From: SZUA-444 sp965226565
GTDB lineage: Bacteria; Bacillota; Clostridia; Oscillospirales; Ruminococcaceae
Length of the DNA stretch: 64,000 bases
Direction: 5' to 3'
Assembly (NCBI GenBank): GCA_965226565.1
Contig: CBDDDI010000004.1
Span: forward strand, 62,001 to 126,000
Shown here: piece after piece, positions 35,145 to 44,014 of the stretch
Position numbering within the stretch: position 1 is the stretch's first letter
How the letters are laid out: each line of letters starts with the position of its first letter
Notes under the pieces: generated by a model
Seen by the model: the letters and a program-made list of their open reading frames with translations, nothing else
Told to the model about the DNA's origin: nothing
Database searches by the model: none
Translations under genes and position numbers: made by a program

Positions 35145-36093
35145 TTAACCTCATCATTGTCTTTGAAACTTCATCAACTGTTGGTTTCTCAATAGTCTTA
35201 ACTATATTTCCATCAAACATAAAATGAACAATATCGCACTTTGATGCTACTTTAGCATCATGAGTTATTATTACAACAGAAGAGCCAAATTCTTTACAAC
35301 CCATTAGTAATATCTCTAAAACTTCATTTCCTGTTTTTGAATCTAATGCTCCTGTTGGTTCATCAGCAAATATAAGTTTGTTTTTACCAAGTAAAGCTCT
35401 TGCAATAGCAACTCTTTGTTGTTGTCCACCAGATAATTTTGAAGGCATAACTTTTTCTTTGCCTATTAATCCTAGCTTTTCTATTAAAACTCTTAATCTT
35501 TTTTTATCAATTTTTTCTCCCGATGTTTTATATGGTAATTTTATATTATCAATTACATTTAATACATCAACAAGATTATATTGCTGAAATATATATGATG
35601 TATATTTTCTTCTAAATTCAGTAAGTTTAGGCTCTTTGATTTTTGATATATCTTTTCCAAAAACTAAAACAGATCCAGATGTTATATCCTCTAAACCTGA
35701 TATACAATTTAAAAAAGTCGTTTTCCCACATCCAGAAGCACCCATTATAGCAGTTGAAATTCCATTATAAATATCAACATTTATATTATTTAAAATATTA
35801 TTTTCATTTTTTTTATATCTTTTAGTTAAACCACTAACACTTATAGCTATTTTACTTTTATCTATATTTATAAACATTGAATTCTCCTGTTTTTTATCAA
35901 AAAAATAATTTATATCTACACCAAAATATTTTGCAAGATCAGGTAAAATTAATATGTCAGGCATAGACAAACCATTTTCCCATTTTGAAACAGCTTGTTT
36001 ACTAACATTAAATTGAGAAGCAACATCAGATTGTGTTCTTCCTTTTAATTTTCTTAGTGCTAAAAGACGCTCTCCAACAAAAACATTATCCAT
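35131..36093 (-). CDS. ABC transporter ATPase with N-terminal Cro/XRE helix-turn-helix
   Basis: A 320-aa fusion. Residues 8-62 are a clear XRE helix-turn-helix (RLLALRKLKGRTQSDVASQF then VSKQAVSKWENG). Residues about 82-305 are a LolD/MacB-type ATPase with Walker A GASGCGKTT (118-126), Q-loop FQQYN, signature LSGGQ (220-224), Walker B LIFADE (240-245) and the H-loop H278. All ATPase motifs look intact. The ORF is continuous with no internal ribosome site needed. A 15-nt palindrome upstream of its promoter suggests autoregulation. Partner is the overlapping FtsX permease gene. Confidence 0.92.
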   Translation of the reverse strand: MDNVFVGERLLALRKLKGRTQSDVASQFNVSKQAVSKWENGLSMPDILILPDLAKYFGVDINYFFDKKQENSMFINIDKSKIAISVSGLTKRYKKNENNILNNINVDIYNGISTAIMGASGCGKTTFLNCISGLEDITSGSVLVFGKDISKIKEPKLTEFRRKYTSYIFQQYNLVDVLNVIDNIKLPYKTSGEKIDKKRLRVLIEKLGLIGKEKVMPSKLSGGQQQRVAIARALLGKNKLIFADEPTGALDSKTGNEVLEILLMGCKEFGSSVVIITHDAKVASKCDIVHFMFDGNIVKTIEKPTVDEVSKTMMRLNENE

Positions 36094-36124
36094 TTTTCAA
36101 CCCCATTTTATAATTTATACTTTT

Positions 36125-36153
36125 ATAGTATCATTAGCTATTTTAAAAATCAA
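36125..36153 (-). promoter_or_regulatory. Promoter of the HTH-ABC / permease pair
   Basis: On the minus strand TTGATT (36148-36153) and TACTAT (36125-36130) with a 17-nt spacer. A palindrome lies just upstream. Confidence 0.6.
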
Positions 36154-36163
36154 CAATTTTGAG

Positions 36164-36178
36164 TCAACCATTGGTTGA
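36164..36178 (-). promoter_or_regulatory. Palindromic candidate operator
   Basis: TCAACCA-T-TGGTTGA is a perfect 7+1+7 palindrome, 10 nt upstream of the -35. It also contains a second possible -35 (TTGACT). Its size suits an XRE dimer, so the HTH-ABC protein itself is the first candidate to bind it (inference). Confidence 0.55.
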
Positions 36179-36232
36179 TTTATATTATTTGCTTTAAATT
36201 TAATAATTATACAATAATAATTGCTAAATTCA

Positions 36233-36261
36233 TTGACAATTTTTTTTAGAAATGATATAAT
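36233..36261 (+). promoter_or_regulatory. Consensus promoter of the tRNA gene
   Basis: TTGACA (36233-36238) and TATAAT (36256-36261) with a 17-nt spacer, ending about 30 nt before the tRNA. Confidence 0.85.
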
Positions 36262-36292
36262 AATTGCTATTGTAATAACAATATTTATATAT

Positions 36293-36367
36293 GCCCTGAT
36301 AGTAAAATGGATATTACGAACCCCTCCTAAGGGTTAAGTGTAGGTTCGATTCCTACTCGGGGTGCCA
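36293..36367 (+). tRNA. tRNA-Arg (anticodon CCU)
   Basis: A 75-nt gene with encoded CCA. The acceptor stem GCCCTGA pairs with TCGGGGT (two G-U pairs). The anticodon stem AACCC/GGGTT holds the loop CTCCTAA, anticodon CCT, reading AGG. The T arm shows GTAGG TTCGATT CCTAC. The gene has its own promoter and is followed at once by a terminator, so it is a single-gene unit. Confidence 0.93.
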
Positions 36368-36370
36368 ACA

Positions 36371-36410
36371 AAATAGCACATAAGAAATTTAATCTTATGT
36401 GCTATTTTTT
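36371..36410. terminator. Bidirectional terminator between tRNA-Arg and the ABC exporter
   Basis: A perfect 15-bp stem (36371-36385 with 36393-36407) with a T-run on the plus side. The last codons and stop of the minus-strand ABC gene (36395) lie inside the hairpin, so it serves both units. Confidence 0.88.
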
Positions 36411-37987
36411 ATTTTCTCAATATTTTTCACTACCCCATCATACACTACTTTTTTATTTTTTATATGTATAACACGATCTGCTATATTTAATATTGATTTT
36501 TTATTAGTTGCTATAATAGTAAAAACATTTTTATCTTTTATTGTGTTTAAAAGTCTCTTTTCATTTTCATAATCTAAAAGAGAAGTACATTCATCTAATA
36601 CCAATATTTTTTTAGCATGAATAATAGCTCTTACTACAGCCAAACGTTGTCTTTGTCCTTCTGAAAGCATTTTACCATTTATCCCTATAAGACTTTCATT
36701 TTCAATCTTTTCTTTTAACTCATATAAAAGTCCAACCTTATCTAAATAAAATTCTATATCTTTATTATCTAAATCATCTAAAAAATTTATATTCTCCTTA
36801 ACTGTTTCATTTAAGAAAACTGGATTTTGTAAAGCTACACCTATTTGATTTTTAAAATCAATTTTTATTTTCTCTATAAAATTATTTAAAAAATATGATT
36901 TACCACTTCCAACATCTCCATAAACTACTACAATTTCAGGTTTATTAAAATCAAACTTCAAATTAGCACCTTCATAATTATAAATACTTAATTTATCAAT
37001 ATCATCACTTTCATCATGTATTTTGATAAGATTAAAAACAACATCTTCTTTATTAAAAACTTCACTAAAATGAATTAATGAATTCTCACAATATTTAATA
37101 CTACAAAAAAGTTCTGACAACAATCCATTATATTGACTTAAATATGCTGAAAAAGAAATTAAATATGTCAATTCACCTATAGTTATAGTGCCATTTTTCA
37201 TACTAGGAATTGCAATAAGTAATATCAACACTATACTCAAAACATTATACAAATTAGCAAATTCATTTATCAAAATTTCAACTACTCTGTATTTAACTGT
37301 ACTTTTTATTCTTTCTTTATTAATTTTATTTAGATTTGAAATAAAATTTTCTTTTTTTCCTACAAGCAATACACTTTCTCTATTTTTTATTAAAGAATTT
37401 ATATATGTAGAATAGGATATATCTACATTTCTATAAAATTTATGAGATGATTTCATTTTTTCAGATAGAACATATATTAATCTATTTATCACAATAAGCA
37501 AAATTAAAAGTACAATTCCTATTTTAAAATCAATAAAAAATAATAATACACTTGAAACAATAAAAAATATAAATTTTCCTATTAAATCTAATTCAACTGT
37601 TAACAACTGCGAAAAATACGGTAAATCATTTACTAACAAATCTATCATTTTACCTGTATCAATTTTATTTTTACTAATAGAATTAATAATTACATTTTTC
37701 CTAAGAGATTGTTTTATTCTAAATTGCATCAACGTATCAATTTTTCCACCTAATAAAATAAAAAAACTTTGAGCAATTACAAGAAATAAAAGAATAAAAC
37801 CTAATATGTATACTCTATTCTCATTTACTTCTTCTATTTCATTAAATACTATATTTATAATATATGCTATTACAATAGGAAGACAAATAATTATCAACCA
37901 AATAAAAAAATTAAAAATTATATTTTTTTTATCTGATTTAAACAAACTATAATTTATCTTTAAAACATCTTTATTTATTCTTTTCAT
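36395..37987 (-). CDS. ABC exporter half-transporter, subunit with intact signature but altered H-loop
   Basis: A 530-aa fused TMD-NBD protein: about six spans in the first 300 residues, then an ATPase. Walker A is GDVGSGKS (357-364), Q-loop Q387, signature LSEGQ (441-445), and Walker B ILVLDE (461-466). The H-loop histidine is replaced by N495 in IIATNKKS. It lies 33 nt after a second half-transporter whose defects are complementary, so the two should form a heterodimer with one competent ATP site. Substrate unknown; peptides, lipids or drugs are possible. No dedicated regulator or peptide gene is adjacent. Confidence 0.9.
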   Translation of the reverse strand: MKRINKDVLKINYSLFKSDKKNIIFNFFIWLIIICLPIVIAYIINIVFNEIEEVNENRVYILGFILLFLVIAQSFFILLGGKIDTLMQFRIKQSLRKNVIINSISKNKIDTGKMIDLLVNDLPYFSQLLTVELDLIGKFIFFIVSSVLLFFIDFKIGIVLLILLIVINRLIYVLSEKMKSSHKFYRNVDISYSTYINSLIKNRESVLLVGKKENFISNLNKINKERIKSTVKYRVVEILINEFANLYNVLSIVLILLIAIPSMKNGTITIGELTYLISFSAYLSQYNGLLSELFCSIKYCENSLIHFSEVFNKEDVVFNLIKIHDESDDIDKLSIYNYEGANLKFDFNKPEIVVVYGDVGSGKSYFLNNFIEKIKIDFKNQIGVALQNPVFLNETVKENINFLDDLDNKDIEFYLDKVGLLYELKEKIENESLIGINGKMLSEGQRQRLAVVRAIIHAKKILVLDECTSLLDYENEKRLLNTIKDKNVFTIIATNKKSILNIADRVIHIKNKKVVYDGVVKNIEKIKNST

Positions 37988-38020
37988 TTAAAACTCCTAT
38001 CTATATAATATAAAAAATAA

Positions 38021-39631
38021 TTATAATTTAATAACACTATTACAGTGTTGTAAAATACTATAATCATGTGAAATAATTAATATTAAAGTTTCATTTTTTA
38101 TACTATTTAGTATTTCAAGGAAAATATCAAACATTTCTAAATCTATTTTTGAAATAGATTCATCTAAAATAATAAAACTTTTTTCTAAAAGCAATACTCT
38201 AGATATATTTATTAATTGTTTTATTGCAACAGAAATGTTATCTTCTTCTATAATATAATCTAAAAAATCCTCTCCAAATTTTTTAAAATAATTTATAAGA
38301 TTATTTTTTTCTAATATTTTAATAATAAACTCATCTCTTATAGATTTATCAAAAAGAGTCAAATTGTCTCTTATAGAACCATTAAAAATATAAATATTAT
38401 TTGAAGTATACGCTATATTTTTATAATAACTATTTGTATTTATAAATTTTAAAGATGTTTTATTAATTAAAATAGTTCCTTCTGATGGTTCTATCATTTT
38501 GCAAAGAATTTTACATAATGTTGATTTTCCACATCCAGAATTTCCAGAGATACCTATAATTTCTCCTTGTTTTATTTCTATATTAGGATAACTTAAAACT
38601 AAATTTTTATTAGGATAATTATATTTTACATCTTTAATTTCAATCATATTAATTTTATTATCACATAAATCATTACCGTTATTTACTTCATTTTTATATT
38701 TTAACATCTCATCTATTCTTTTCCACATAGTTTTAGCACGAATTAGAGACTGTAATTGTGATTGGAAATTTTCAAACGGTGCTTTCAACATCGTACTATA
38801 AGTATACGCAATATAAACTGTACCGAGAGTAACACTTCCTATAAAAAATAATGTTCCTCCAACTAATAAAGAACCTACACAAAGTCCTCCAACTAAAAAC
38901 ATAGTAAGGCTCCAAATTATATATAAAAATTTTTGAGATCTAACTTCTGATTTTACTAATTTATCATCAATAACTTCCATCTTTTTTAATATATACTTTT
39001 CTTCTGATAAATTAAATATATCATTACGTGCTTCAATCCATTCTCCATATTTTCCAAATGCATACGATAAATTTTTTTGATAATCATTCACTGTATATTG
39101 TTTTTTTCTAATAGAATTATATATAATTAAAAATGATATAAATATATATACTGTAAATACTAAACCTATAAATATATTTTTTGAAAATAAAACTATTAAC
39201 ATTACAATAATAGTTAAAACACTAACAACCATTTCAAATGCTTGTGTAGTAAAAAAATTAGATATTATTTTTATTCCTCTATCAACATATTCTAATATCT
39301 CACCTACAGAATTATTATTAAAAAAATGTTGGTCAAAAGTCAATATTTTATCTACTAAATTACATCTAATTTTATTAAATATACTTAGTCCAACCTTTTC
39401 AAATAAAAACACAGTAAATATTCTTAACAAACTACATATCAATATTGTTAAGAAATACATTAAAACTAATATTATTAATTGCTTTTTAACTGATATATAA
39501 ATGTTATCTATATATTCACCTATTAACAAAGGAGCATAGATTAATAAACCACTTTGTATAAATGTACAAATTAATACAATAAGTAGATGTTTTTTATAAC
39601 CTTTTAAACTTTTAATAAATAACTGCTTCAT
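38021..39631 (-). CDS. ABC exporter half-transporter, subunit with degenerate signature
   Basis: A 536-aa TMD-NBD protein. Walker A GNSGCGKS (363-370), Walker B FIILDE (486-491) and H-loop H522 (IISHDYS) are intact. The Q-loop glutamine is missing (YTSNNIYIF around 408-416), and the signature is replaced by NISVAIKQ (465-472) where LSGGQRQR is expected. Its own Walker sites plus the partner's LSEGQ would make the competent site. The start has AAGGAGA upstream, preceded by an 11-bp hairpin. It is the first gene of the pair. Confidence 0.9.
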   Translation of the reverse strand: MKQLFIKSLKGYKKHLLIVLICTFIQSGLLIYAPLLIGEYIDNIYISVKKQLIILVLMYFLTILICSLLRIFTVFLFEKVGLSIFNKIRCNLVDKILTFDQHFFNNNSVGEILEYVDRGIKIISNFFTTQAFEMVVSVLTIIVMLIVLFSKNIFIGLVFTVYIFISFLIIYNSIRKKQYTVNDYQKNLSYAFGKYGEWIEARNDIFNLSEEKYILKKMEVIDDKLVKSEVRSQKFLYIIWSLTMFLVGGLCVGSLLVGGTLFFIGSVTLGTVYIAYTYSTMLKAPFENFQSQLQSLIRAKTMWKRIDEMLKYKNEVNNGNDLCDNKINMIEIKDVKYNYPNKNLVLSYPNIEIKQGEIIGISGNSGCGKSTLCKILCKMIEPSEGTILINKTSLKFINTNSYYKNIAYTSNNIYIFNGSIRDNLTLFDKSIRDEFIIKILEKNNLINYFKKFGEDFLDYIIEEDNISVAIKQLINISRVLLLEKSFIILDESISKIDLEMFDIFLEILNSIKNETLILIISHDYSILQHCNSVIKL

Positions 39632-39656
39632 AATATTTTCTCCTTATATACGAGGA

Positions 39657-39684
39657 AAAGTGAGAGATATTTTTCTCTCACTTT
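39657..39684 (-). promoter_or_regulatory. Leader hairpin of the heterodimeric ABC exporter
   Basis: AAAGTGAGAGA (39657-39667) pairs perfectly with TCTCTCACTTT (39674-39684). It stands about 25 nt upstream of the ATG on the minus strand and is followed there by TTTTCC, so it could be a leader attenuator or mRNA stabiliser. It could also serve as a boundary for the divergent gene's promoter region. Confidence 0.45.
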
Positions 39685-39824
39685 AAATATCTATTAACTG
39701 ATATTTTACCATATAAATACAAATCTATCTACTATTATTTTAAAAACATCAAATGAAAGAAAACACTCAAAACACATAAAAAAATAACTATTTATAAATT
39801 AATTCTTAAATAATTGTTATATAA

Positions 39825-39854
39825 TTGACTAATGAGAAGATAGCATGATATACT
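39825..39854 (+). promoter_or_regulatory. Promoter of the CoA-transferase gene
   Basis: TTGACT (39825-39830) and TATACT (39849-39854) with an 18-nt spacer, preceded by TGA before the -10. Confidence 0.6.
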
Positions 39855-39906
39855 ATTTATTATAAAATATTTATAATTTATTGAAAAATATTAAGGAGAT
39901 TTTACA

Positions 39907-41472
39907 ATGAGTAAAGGAATAATGGAGCAAAAAGCTTTAGATGCGGTAAAATGTTATGAAGACCTCAAGAAAAGAACTGGTATTGATACCACAACACATG
40001 TTGATTTTCATGTAAAAGATAATCAAAAGAAACAACTTATGGCGTCATGTTTTAAGAAAAATCCATTTCCTGGAGCTGTTAAATTAGTACTTTTATCTTT
40101 GAGATACAAAGCAGTAAAAAAACTATTCCAAGAAGAAAATGTTAAACAAACAGGTCCTGCAGCTGCTGTTTTATCTTTAAACTCAGCAATAGGTAGTGAT
40201 ATAGCTTGTTTAAGAGATGGTGAAGATAATCCAGAACCTATTCTTTGTGATATTGGTACTGCTGGTGTACAAATTATTAGATTATATATGATGAGTTATT
40301 TTGGAAACAAAACTTTTCGTATAAAACGTAAAGATTCTGCTGTTAATGTTACAAATGCTTTGAATGGTATTTTTTATAAATACCAAACTAAAGATGATAA
40401 GTTTTTCTCAACTCATGTTTATTATGAACATCAAAAAGCTACAATGATGAGACTTTTAGGTATTACTAAAGATCCTAAAAAGTTTACTTTCACTTCTCTT
40501 TCAAAAGACAAAAAAGAAGTTGCTGCAGCTATTAAAAAATATAATGGTATGGAGTTACAAGAAAAAGTTTTTGAGTCTGAAGTAAGTGGTTGTGTTATGC
40601 AAAACAGAAAACAATGGGAAGAATCTGAAATTGGAAAAGTTATTTGCGATATGCCTGTGTTTAGATTAAAAAAAGTTGCTGACACACCTGTTAAAAACTA
40701 TGGTAAAACAAATGGTAAAGGTCCTTTAGCTGGTGTTAAAGTTTTAGACCTTACTCACATTATTGCTGGACCTGCATGTACTAGAATATTAGCTGAACAA
40801 GGCGCTGATGTATTACTTATCAGAAGAGGTATATTTGAAACTCAAGAACAAGCAATGACTGAACTTGATGGATGGGCTGGAAAAAACTCTATTCAACTTG
40901 ATTTTAATATTCCTGAACAATTAGCAAAAGCAAAAGAGCTTGTTAAAGAAGCTGATGTTGTTGTTTCATCATATCAACAAGGTGCTTTAAATAAATTCGG
41001 TTTATCTCCTGAAGATATTCATAAATTAAATCCTAATGTTATTTACGGAACACTAATGTGCTTTTCTGACACTTTATGGAGCACTCGTCCAGGTTGGGCT
41101 CCTCTTGCTGAAGATATTTCAGGTTTGAGTATTAGAAATGGTGGTTCTGAAAAAACTCCTGTAAACTTAAACGGTGTTCCTCTTGATTACATTCCTGGTT
41201 TCTTGCTTGGTTTAGGTGTATTAAAAGCATTGAAACTTTCTATGACTGAAGGTGGATCTTATAATGTTACTAGTTCACTTTCAAGAGCTGGTCATTGGCT
41301 ACATGAATGTACTGATTTATGTGAAGATGGCAAAGACAATGGTGAAAGCAAAAGAATTAAACATAATTTAGATATTCCTTTATGGAATAAAAATTATTGT
41401 ACAGTTGAAGGTACTCCTGTTGGAACTGTTTTATTCCCTAATCCAGCAACATATCAAAAAGGTGCGATTTGA
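39907..41472 (+). CDS. CoA-transferase family III (CaiB/BaiF) protein, C-terminus frameshifted
   Basis: A 521-aa protein. From about residue 273 (GPLAGVKVLDLTHIIAGPACTRILAEQGADVLLIR) it is a class III CoA-transferase domain; the first 270 residues look like a diverged second copy. These enzymes move CoA between carboxylic acids; substrate unknown. The ORF stops after TYQKGAI, but a +1 shift at the A5 run near 41458 continues through RFDPVSNMKFTDGN to a stop at 41525-41527, an ending typical for the family. So about 22 residues are lost by a real mutation, a sequencing error in the homopolymer, or recoding. The start follows AAGGAGA. Confidence 0.85.
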   Translation: MSKGIMEQKALDAVKCYEDLKKRTGIDTTTHVDFHVKDNQKKQLMASCFKKNPFPGAVKLVLLSLRYKAVKKLFQEENVKQTGPAAAVLSLNSAIGSDIACLRDGEDNPEPILCDIGTAGVQIIRLYMMSYFGNKTFRIKRKDSAVNVTNALNGIFYKYQTKDDKFFSTHVYYEHQKATMMRLLGITKDPKKFTFTSLSKDKKEVAAAIKKYNGMELQEKVFESEVSGCVMQNRKQWEESEIGKVICDMPVFRLKKVADTPVKNYGKTNGKGPLAGVKVLDLTHIIAGPACTRILAEQGADVLLIRRGIFETQEQAMTELDGWAGKNSIQLDFNIPEQLAKAKELVKEADVVVSSYQQGALNKFGLSPEDIHKLNPNVIYGTLMCFSDTLWSTRPGWAPLAEDISGLSIRNGGSEKTPVNLNGVPLDYIPGFLLGLGVLKALKLSMTEGGSYNVTSSLSRAGHWLHECTDLCEDGKDNGESKRIKHNLDIPLWNKNYCTVEGTPVGTVLFPNPATYQKGAI

Positions 41473-41545
41473 TCCTGTATCAAATATGAAATTTACTGAT
41501 GGAAACACTGATTTTAAAAACAAATAAGCTTTAAACATAAAAAAG

Positions 41546-41584
41546 CTGGTATATAAGACATAAAAATCTTATATACCAGTTTTA
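41546..41584. terminator. Bidirectional terminator between CoA-transferase and GH2 genes
   Basis: CTGGTATATAAGA (41546-41558) pairs perfectly with TCTTATATACCAG (41567-41579). T-rich tails occur on both strands. Confidence 0.88.
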
Positions 41585-41592
41585 TTTTCTTA

Positions 41593-43956
41593 TTATTTTT
41601 CTGTTTTCACAGTGAATTCTTGTACAAAATCATCTACACCTTGCATTTTAATTCTTAATGTTCCTGTACCACTTTTACCAATAGATTTAATATAACAACC
41701 ACACATTCCTCCTGAAAGTGGAACAAATTTAGGTCCTATTAACTCTATATCACCTTCTACTTCAAATTGTAAACTTCTATTACAATATGTCAAAACATTA
41801 TCTCCACCATCAACAGCTTTTATACGAACAGTTGCCATATCCCAAGTATTTTTTTCTACTAATTCACATGAGTCAATATCTACTTTTAATTTTGGTACTT
41901 TATTAGCACATTTTATTTTAGTTGCAACAACTTTTCCATCTTTAACAGCTTCAAACTTCCATTTAAACGATACTCCACCCCAAGTAGCTAAGTATTTTCC
42001 ATATAAAGCAAGTGCTTCGCTATAAGTTGCTTTTTTCATCAACACAAGACGTGCTCCCATTAATTTAACTTTTAACGGAATAGCATATAAACCATATTTT
42101 GAAACAGAAAGAAGAATCTTTTTTATTGTTTTACATGTTTTTTTATCATATTGTTCATTCTTCTCTAATAATTCACCAATTAGATCTGCACTTACTATTG
42201 GAGGATGTTTTAATGCTGAAAACTCATCTGATGGAGTATATTTTGCTACGAATTCATCATTTTTATATAAATTCACATAATCTGCATTTGTAAATGTTAT
42301 AACATCTCCATATGATGATTCTGGATGTTCACCTATATCCATACTATTACAGACTTCTAAAACAACATTTTCATCTGATTGTGAAGCATACACACTTGCT
42401 GCAAGTTTTTTGTTTCTGAACATATCCATAACACCATGATAGCAAATTTCATCTCCACTACCAAAGTCTTTATGTGTATTGTAATCAAACATACACCAAG
42501 CTAGACTACCAGCTATATCTTTATTTGATGCTATTGCATTTAACACTCTAGCATGTCTCATTGCATGCTCTGTTCTATGTCTTTCACTATCATATGCTTT
42601 TGTTGGATACATATGTCCATTATATTCTGTTACTAAATATCCTTTTTTCATATCAGATGTGATGCTTTGTTTGTTTTCACACCCTTTGTTATATCCACTA
42701 TAAACAAAATCGTTATATGAATATACATCATCAAAAAGTGGACTTTTTCCATGAGCTCTTACTCCACTTGTTGGACGTGTTTTATCTAATTCTTTAGCAG
42801 CTTTATTACATGCTTTATAAAATTTATCATCATCTTTACTTTCGTTGATTCTTACTCCCCATATAAAAATACTTGGATGATTTCTATACTGAGTTACCAT
42901 ATCTTTAACGTTTTGTATAGCTTGTTTTTTCCATTTGTCTCCACCAATATGTTGCCATCCTGGAATTTCTGTAAACACAAGTAATCCAATTTCATCACAA
43001 CGATTTATAAAATTATGACTTTGTGGATAATGACTTGTTCTAACTGTATTACATCCTAATTCATATTTTAATATATCTGCATCTAATTTTTGAGCACGTT
43101 CAGGTGCTGCATATCCTATATAAGGATAGCTTTGATGTCTATTCAAACCACGAATTTGATATCTTTTACCATTAAGATAAAAACCATCTTGTGAAAATTC
43201 AACACTACGTACACCAAACTTAGTAGAAAACACATCTTTTAATTCATTATCTTGATATAATTCTATTTTAATCTCATATAAATATGGATTTTCTGGTGAC
43301 CACAAATTTGGATTTTTAATTTGCAACACAGGATGTTTATTATCAGTGACTTCAACACATTTTTCACCAGTTTTATTATAAATACAAGCTTTTAATGTAT
43401 ATGCCTTCTTACTTTCAATTTCACATTCACATTCTATTTTACCAGACATATCAGCTTTTACAAAAACATCTTTAATATAAGAATCATTTTTAATTTCAAG
43501 CCAAACCTCTCGATAAATTCCTCCAAAAGTCATATAATCTACTAATTTTCCGAAAGGTGGAATATCTAAATTTTCATGACTGTCTACTACAATTGTAAGA
43601 TTATTTTCATTTTCAAATGATAAATATGAAGTCAATTCCACCTTAAAACCTGTATATCCACAATGATGACTTCCTACTTTTTTGCCATTACAATATACCG
43701 TTGAACTGTGTGCTACTCCATCAAAAGTAACAAAAATACGTTTATCTTTATAACTTTTATCAAGTTTAAATATTTTTGTATATGAGCTTAACATTTGATA
43801 TTCGTTTTCATCAAATTGATTAAATGGAACCTCTTTTACTGTATGAGGCAATCTCACCTTTTGTTGTATGTTTGTTGTAATATTTGAATCTGATTTAAAT
43901 TTTTCTTGGTATTTATTTGCAAAATACCAACCCTCATTCCAGGCAAGTTTTATCAT
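41593..43956 (-). CDS. GH2 family glycoside hydrolase (beta-galactosidase/beta-glucuronidase type)
   Basis: A 787-aa GH2 enzyme: an N-terminal sugar-binding jelly roll (about 1-155), an immunoglobulin-like domain, then the catalytic barrel from about 255 (FYLNGKRYQIRGLNRHQSYPYIG). The acid/base is E372 in WGVRINES and the nucleophile is probably E444 in VTEYNGH. C-terminal beta-domains follow. There is no signal peptide, so it is cytoplasmic. Which beta-glycoside it cleaves is not clear. The start has AGGAGGT upstream and a consensus-like promoter. No transporter or regulator lies beside it. Confidence 0.93.
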   Translation of the reverse strand: MIKLAWNEGWYFANKYQEKFKSDSNITTNIQQKVRLPHTVKEVPFNQFDENEYQMLSSYTKIFKLDKSYKDKRIFVTFDGVAHSSTVYCNGKKVGSHHCGYTGFKVELTSYLSFENENNLTIVVDSHENLDIPPFGKLVDYMTFGGIYREVWLEIKNDSYIKDVFVKADMSGKIECECEIESKKAYTLKACIYNKTGEKCVEVTDNKHPVLQIKNPNLWSPENPYLYEIKIELYQDNELKDVFSTKFGVRSVEFSQDGFYLNGKRYQIRGLNRHQSYPYIGYAAPERAQKLDADILKYELGCNTVRTSHYPQSHNFINRCDEIGLLVFTEIPGWQHIGGDKWKKQAIQNVKDMVTQYRNHPSIFIWGVRINESKDDDKFYKACNKAAKELDKTRPTSGVRAHGKSPLFDDVYSYNDFVYSGYNKGCENKQSITSDMKKGYLVTEYNGHMYPTKAYDSERHRTEHAMRHARVLNAIASNKDIAGSLAWCMFDYNTHKDFGSGDEICYHGVMDMFRNKKLAASVYASQSDENVVLEVCNSMDIGEHPESSYGDVITFTNADYVNLYKNDEFVAKYTPSDEFSALKHPPIVSADLIGELLEKNEQYDKKTCKTIKKILLSVSKYGLYAIPLKVKLMGARLVLMKKATYSEALALYGKYLATWGGVSFKWKFEAVKDGKVVATKIKCANKVPKLKVDIDSCELVEKNTWDMATVRIKAVDGGDNVLTYCNRSLQFEVEGDIELIGPKFVPLSGGMCGCYIKSIGKSGTGTLRIKMQGVDDFVQEFTVKTEK

Positions 43957-43985
43957 ATTTTACCTCCTATTAATATCTCTGTATT

Positions 43986-44014
43986 ATTATAGTTCATAAT
44001 ACTTATTTTGTCAC
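43986..44014 (-). promoter_or_regulatory. Promoter of the GH2 gene
   Basis: On the minus strand GTGACA (44009-44014) and TATAAT (43986-43991) with a 17-nt spacer, about 30 nt before the ATG. Confidence 0.7.
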
